DNA of 64,000 nucleotides, taken from the NCBI GenBank assembly GCA_963971225.1, contig CAXARI010000001.1:1-64000 (forward strand), in the 5' to 3' direction. This document shows, piece after piece, positions 55,195-64,000 of this stretch. The notes below the pieces were generated by a model. The model made no database searches. It was given only the letters and a program-made list of their open reading frames with translations, and was not told the DNA's origin. The position numbers were made by a program, and so were the translations under genes. The DNA is from Melieria omissa (taxonomy: Eukaryota; Arthropoda; Insecta; Diptera; Ulidiidae). The first letter of the stretch is position 1; the number at the start of each line of letters is the position of its first letter.

Positions 55195-57640
55195 GGCTAT
55201 ATTAGAATGACCACGCCCCCTTCTTACTATGGTAACAAAACTCATCTATGGTATGCTTTTGTACGGCAATATGGGTATCAAACGATTCAGCTTATCATTG
55301 CGGCAAACATAGGCTATAACATAATCGGCCACGCCCACTTTCCGTGCCCACTAAACTAACAAAACGAAGCTGCGGTACATGTTGGTAAATCAGTATTAAT
55401 ACCAAATGATTCCGTGTTTCATTGATGTTTACATAGGATATATAAGATTGACCACGCCCACCTGATATGTCTTTTCATCACGGCCACTATAATAACAAAT
55501 CAGCCATGGTATATTTGTCTTCGCAATATGGGTATGAAACGATTCAGCGTGTCATTGCGGGAAATATAGGCTATAATATAATCGGCCACGCACACTTTCC
55601 GTGCCCTCTAAACTAACAAAACGAAGCTACGGTACATGTCGTTAAATCAGTATTAATATCGAATGATTCCGTGCTTCGTTGATGTTAACAAAGGATATAT
55701 AAGATTGACCACGCCCACCCGATATGCCTTTTCGCCACGCCCACTATGGTAACAAAACTCATCTATGGTATGCTTTTGTACGGCAATATGGGTATCAAAC
55801 GATTCAGCTTATCATTGCGGCAAACATAGGCTATAATATAATCGGCCACACCTACTTTCCGTGCCCTCTAAACTAACAAAACGAAGCTACGGTACATGTT
55901 GGTAAATCAGTATTAATACCAAATGATTCCGTGTTTCATTGATGTTAACATAGGATATATAAGATTGACCACGCCCACCTGATATGTCTTTTCATCACGC
56001 CCACGTTAATAACAAATCAGCCATGGCATATTTGTCTTAGCAATATGGGTATCAAACGATTCAGCGTGTCATTGCGGGAAATATAGGCTATAATATAATC
56101 GGCCACGCCCACTTTCCGTGCCCTCTAAACTAACAAAATGAAGCTACGGTACATGTCGTTAAATCAGTATTAATATCGAATGATTCCGTGCTTCGTTGAT
56201 GTTAACAAAGGATATATAAGATTGACCACGCCCACCCGATATGCCTTTTCGCCACGCCCACTATAATAACAAATCAGCCATGGTATATTTGTCATAGCAA
56301 TATGGGTATCAAACGCTTCAGCCGTTCATTGCGGCAAACATAGGCTATAATATAATCGGTCACGCCTACTTCCCGCGCCCACTAAACTAACAAAACAAAG
56401 TTACGGTACATGTCTGAAAATTAATGTTGATATAAAATGATTCTGTGTTTCATAGCGGTAAACATAAGCTATATAAAGTTGACCACGCCCACCTTTTACG
56501 CCTTCCTGCAATTCCCATGACGACAGAAATTAACTGTGCTATATTTGTGCAAAACAATATGGATATAGAAAAATTTTGCGAGTCATTGCAGCAAATATCT
56601 TTATGTTGTATATAAAAATTAATGTATATTTGTTTGTTGGTCCCACGGCATTAAAACTCAAAAACTAGATAGCCGATTAGCTGAATTTTTCACGGAATGT
56701 TCGTCTTGAGTAAGTCTCGGTAAGCCACATAGTGCGAATGCGACCCGATAGGTAGGCGTGGCACCTCCCATACAACTTAAATTTTCAATATGGAATATTT
56801 TCGTAATGTGAAGTCGAACAGCATTAGAATTTGGTGCGGGTCCACCGTTTAGATGTTCCGTTTCACTGGTAAAATTTGATGGGCGTTGGACAAAAGGCGT
56901 GGCGCTTTTTAAATGCCAGTGTAACTTTAAAACTATAGCGTTCTCATTAATGACACTCGGTACAAACGTACGGTTTAGTTGTGTTTTTCCATATGGGGAA
57001 TAGGGTGGGTTTTTGACAAGGGGGCGTGGCACCGCCCATACAACTTAAAATTTCAATATGGAATATCTTCGGAATGAAAAATCCGGCAGCATTAAAATTT
57101 GGTGCGGGGTGACCGTTTAGATGTGCCGTTTCACTGGTAAAACTTTGTGAACGTTGGACAAGAGGTGTGGCACTTTTTAAGCAACTCAAATGTTTCGAAT
57201 AACTTTGGAACTTTGGAACTACAAATCACACATCAAAGATTTACGATTTAGATGCCCTTCGACATGGGGAATGGGTTGGGTATTGGACGAGGGGCATGGC
57301 ACCGCCCATAGAACCCAAATTTTTAATGGGGAATAGCTTCGGAACAATAAGTTGGAAAGCTTTGAAGTTTTGTATATCATCGTCCCATAGATGTGTTATT
57401 CTACTGGCAAAATATTATGGGCGTTGAATAAGGGGCGCGGCATATTTTTGGGACTGAAATTTTCCGCGGAACTTTGGAACTGAAAGTCGCATATTAATGA
57501 AACCAGGTCACACCCTTCGGCTGGAGGAATGGATTGGGCATTACATAAAAGGCGTGGCATCGCCCATAGAGTATAGTATGAAGAAACTTGATCTATTGGG
57601 CCCATTGAAGCTTGCGTGCAAAACCGCAGGGCCCTACTTG
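55195..57640 (+). repeat. Satellite unit 14 (2446 bp)
   Basis: Full-length copy close to unit 1. The following array has the TGAACAT left edge shared with units 3, 4 and 15. Confidence 0.95.
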
Positions 57641-59379
<1,739 letters not shown>

Positions 59380-61825
59380 GGCTATATTAGAATGACCACG
59401 CCCCCTTCTTACTATGGTAACAAAACTCATCTATGGTATGCTTTTGTACGGCAATATGGGTATCAAACGATTCAGCTTATCATTGCGGCAAACATAGGCT
59501 ATAACATAATCGGCCACGCCCACTTTCCGTGCCCACTAAACTAACAAAACGAAGCTGCGGTACATGTTGGTAAATCAGTATTAATACCAAATGATTCCGT
59601 GTTTCATTGATGTTTACATAGGATATATAAGATTGACCACGCCCACCTGATATGTCTTTTCATCACGGCCACTATAATAACAAATCAGCCATGGTATATT
59701 TGTCTTCGCAATATGGGTATGAAACGATTCAGCGTGTCATTGCGGGAAATATAGGCTATAATATAATCGGCCACGCACACTTTCCGTGCCCTCTAAACTA
59801 ACAAAACGAAGCTACGGTACATGTCGTTAAATCAGTATTAATATCGAATGATTCCGTGCTTCGTTGATGTTAACAAAGGATATATAAGATTGACCACGCC
59901 CACCCGATATGCCTTTTCGCCACGCCCACTATGGTAACAAAACTCATCTATGGTATGCTTTTGTACGGCAATATGGGTATCAAACGATTCAGCTTATCAT
60001 TGCGGCAAACATAGGCTATAATATAATCGGCCACACCTACTTTCCGTGCCCTCTAAACTAACAAAACGAAGCTACGGTACATGTTGGTAAATCAGTATTA
60101 ATACCAAATGATTCCGTGTTTCATTGATGTTAACATAGGATATATAAGATTGACCACGCCCACCTGATATGTCTTTTCATCACGCCCACGTTAATAACAA
60201 ATCAGCCATGGCATATTTGTCTTAGCAATATGGGTATCAAACGATTCAGCGTGTCATTGCGGGAAATATAGGCTATAATATAATCGGCCACGCCCACTTT
60301 CCGTGCCCTCTAAACTAACAAAATGAAGCTACGGTACATGTCGTTAAATCAGTATTAATATCGAATGATTCCGTGCTTCGTTGATGTTAACAAAGGATAT
60401 ATAAGATTGACCACGCCCACCCGATATGCCTTTTCGCCACGCCCACTATAATAACAAATCAGCCATGGTATATTTGTCATAGCAATATGGGTATCAAACG
60501 CTTCAGCCGTTCATTGCGGCAAACATAGGCTATAATATAATCGGTCACGCCTACTTCCCGCGCCCACTAAACTAACAAAACAAAGTTACGGTACATGTCT
60601 GAAAATTAATGTTGATATAAAATGATTCTGTGTTTCATAGCGGTAAACATAAGCTATATAAAGTTGACCACGCCCACCTTTTACGCCTTCCTGCAATTCC
60701 CATGACGACAGAAATTAACTGTGCTATATTTGTGCAAAACAATATGGATATAGAAAAATTTTGCGAGTCATTGCAGCAAATATCTTTATGTTGTATATAA
60801 AAATTAATGTATATTTGTTTGTTGGTCCCACGGCATTAAAACTCAAAAACTAGATAGCCGATTAGCTGAATTTTTCACGGAATGTTCGTCTTGAGTAAGT
60901 CTCGGTAAGCCACATAGTGCGAATGCGACCCGATAGGTAGGCGTGGCACCTCCCATACAACTTAAATTTTCAATATGGAATATTTTCGTAATGTGGAGTC
61001 GAACAGCATTAGAATTTGGTGCGGGTCCACCGTTTAGATGTTCCGTTTCACTGGTAAAATTTGATGGGCGTTGGACAAAAGGCGTGGCGCTTTTTAAATG
61101 CCAGTGTAACTTTAAAACTATAGCGTTCTCATTAATGACACTCGGTACAAACGTACGGTTTAGTTGTGTTTTTCCATATGGGGAATAGGGTGGGTTTTTG
61201 ACAAGGGGGCGTGGCACCGCCCATACAACTTAAAATTTCAATATGGAATATCTTCGGAATGAAAAATCCGGCAGCATTAAAATTTGGTGCGGGGTGACCG
61301 TTTAGATGTGCCGTTTCACTGGTAAAACTTTGTGAACGTTGGACAAGAGGTGTGGCACTTTTTAAGCAACTCAAATGTTTCGAATAACTTTGGAACTTTG
61401 GAACTACAAATCACACATCAAAGATTTACGATTTAGATGCCCTTCGACATGGGGAATGGGTTGGGTATTGGACGAGGGGCATGGCACCGCCCATAGAACC
61501 CAAATTTTTAATGGGGAATAGCTTCGGAACAATAAGTTGGAAAGCTTTGAAGTTTTGTATATCATCGTCCCATAGATGTGTTATTCTACTGGCAAAATAT
61601 TATGGGCGTTGAATAAGGGGCGCGGCATATTTTTGGGACTGAAATTTTCCGCGGAACTTTGGAACTGAAAGTCGCATATTAATGAAACCAGGTCACACCC
61701 TTCGGCTGGAGGAATGGATTGGGCATTACATAAAAGGCGTGGCATCGCCCATAGAGTATAGTATGAAGAAACTTGATCTATTGGGCCCATTGAAGCTTGC
61801 GTGCAAAACCGCAGGGCCCTACTTG
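59380..61825 (+). repeat. Satellite unit 15 (2446 bp)
   Basis: Full-length copy with the private change AATGTGGAGTCG near 60993. The following array has the TGAACAT left edge. Confidence 0.95.
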
Positions 61826-63159
<1,334 letters not shown>

Positions 63160-64000
63160 GGCTATATTAGAATGACCACGCCCCCTTCTTACTATGGTAA
63201 CAAAACTCATCTATGGTATGCTTTTGTACGGCAATATGGGTATCAAACGATTCAGCTTATCATTGCGGCAAACATAGGCTATAACATAATCGGCCACGCC
63301 CACTTTCCGTGCCCACTAAACTAACAAAACGAAGCTGCGGTACATGTTGGTAAATCAGTATTAATACCAAATGATTCCGTGTTTCATTGATGTTTACATA
63401 GGATATATAAGATTGACCACGCCCACCTGATATGTCTTTTCATCACGGCCACTATAATAACAAATCAGCCATGGTATATTTGTCTTCGCAATATGGGTAT
63501 GAAACGATTCAGCGTGTCATTGCGGGAAATATAGGCTATAATATAATCGGCCACGCACACTTTCCGTGCCCTCTAAACTAACAAAACGAAGCTACGGTAC
63601 ATGTCGTTAAATCAGTATTAATATCGAATGATTCCGTGCTTCGTTGATGTTAACAAAGGATATATAAGATTGACCACGCCCACCCGATATGCCTTTTCGC
63701 CACGCCCACTATGGTAACAAAACTCATCTATGGTATGCTTTTGTACGGCAATATGGGTATCAAACGATTCAGCTTATCATTGCGGCAAACATAGGCTATA
63801 ATATAATCGGCCACACCTACTTTCCGTGCCCTCTAAACTAACAAAACGAAGCTACGGTACATGTTGGTAAATCAGTATTAATACCAAATGATTCCGTGTT
63901 TCATTGATGTTAACATAGGATATATAAGATTGACCACGCCCACCTGATATGTCTTTTCATCACGCCCACGTTAATAACAAATCAGCCATGGCATATTTGT
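63160..64000 (+). repeat. Satellite unit 16 (partial, 841 bp)
   Basis: A monomers 1 to 3 and the start of 4, matching unit 1 over the visible part. Cut by the window end, so the array continues beyond it. Confidence 0.95.

Overview
This window is eukaryotic heterochromatin, most likely from a Drosophila-like fly. It holds no convincing intact host gene. About 37.1 kb (58%) is a complex satellite unit of about 2.45 kb, present as 15 full copies and one partial copy, all in the same orientation. Every copy is separated from the next by a long, nearly pure (TAA)n array of 0.7-1.9 kb, together about 20.1 kb (31%). The remaining 6.8 kb is three LTR-retroelement insertions of errantivirus (gypsy-group, insect endogenous retrovirus) type. 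All three lie inside (TAA)n and none lies inside a satellite unit. The fly assignment rests on the errantivirus Env and LTR features and on the CCACGCCC-rich satellite style. It is an inference, not a database match.

Layout. 1-788 is the 3' end of element C (Env C-terminus, polypurine tract, 479-bp LTR). Units 1 to 16 start at 1011, 6971, 10192, 13879, 17026, 26710, 30110, 34109, 37715, 41255, 45467, 48580, 51769, 55195, 59380 and 63160. Element B (4699-6415) interrupts the (TAA)n after unit 1. It has two identical 359-bp LTRs in inverted orientation around a leader and a very short insert. Element A (21398-25707) interrupts the (TAA)n after unit 5. It has direct LTRs (353 and 359 bp), an ATAA target duplication, a tRNA-Lys-like primer binding site, a leader with four related stem-loops, a chimeric ORF carrying a U1/matrin-type zinc finger, A-rich sequence with an internal poly(A) run, and an internally deleted env. 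No protease, reverse transcriptase or integrase is visible anywhere, so A and B could only have moved with enzymes supplied in trans.

Inside each satellite unit, the left 1.45 kb is five and a half A monomers of about 258 bp (each with TATATAAG and CCACGCCC motifs). The right 1.0 kb is B monomers of about 265 bp with the complementary GGCGTGG motif. Diagnostic substitutions and indels group the units: 2 with 11; 3 and 4 with 14 and 15; 6, 7 and 8 together; 12 with 13. The order 1-2-3-4 is echoed by 10-11-(12-13)-14-15, which suggests a block duplication of tens of kilobases. Most long open frames in the window are translations of TAA or of repeated satellite and are not genes.

The most interesting signals are the non-autonomous errantivirus element that seems to have replaced gag-pol with a captured host zinc-finger sequence, the covarying leader stem-loops, and the inverted-LTR element whose junction looks like priming on the primer binding site.
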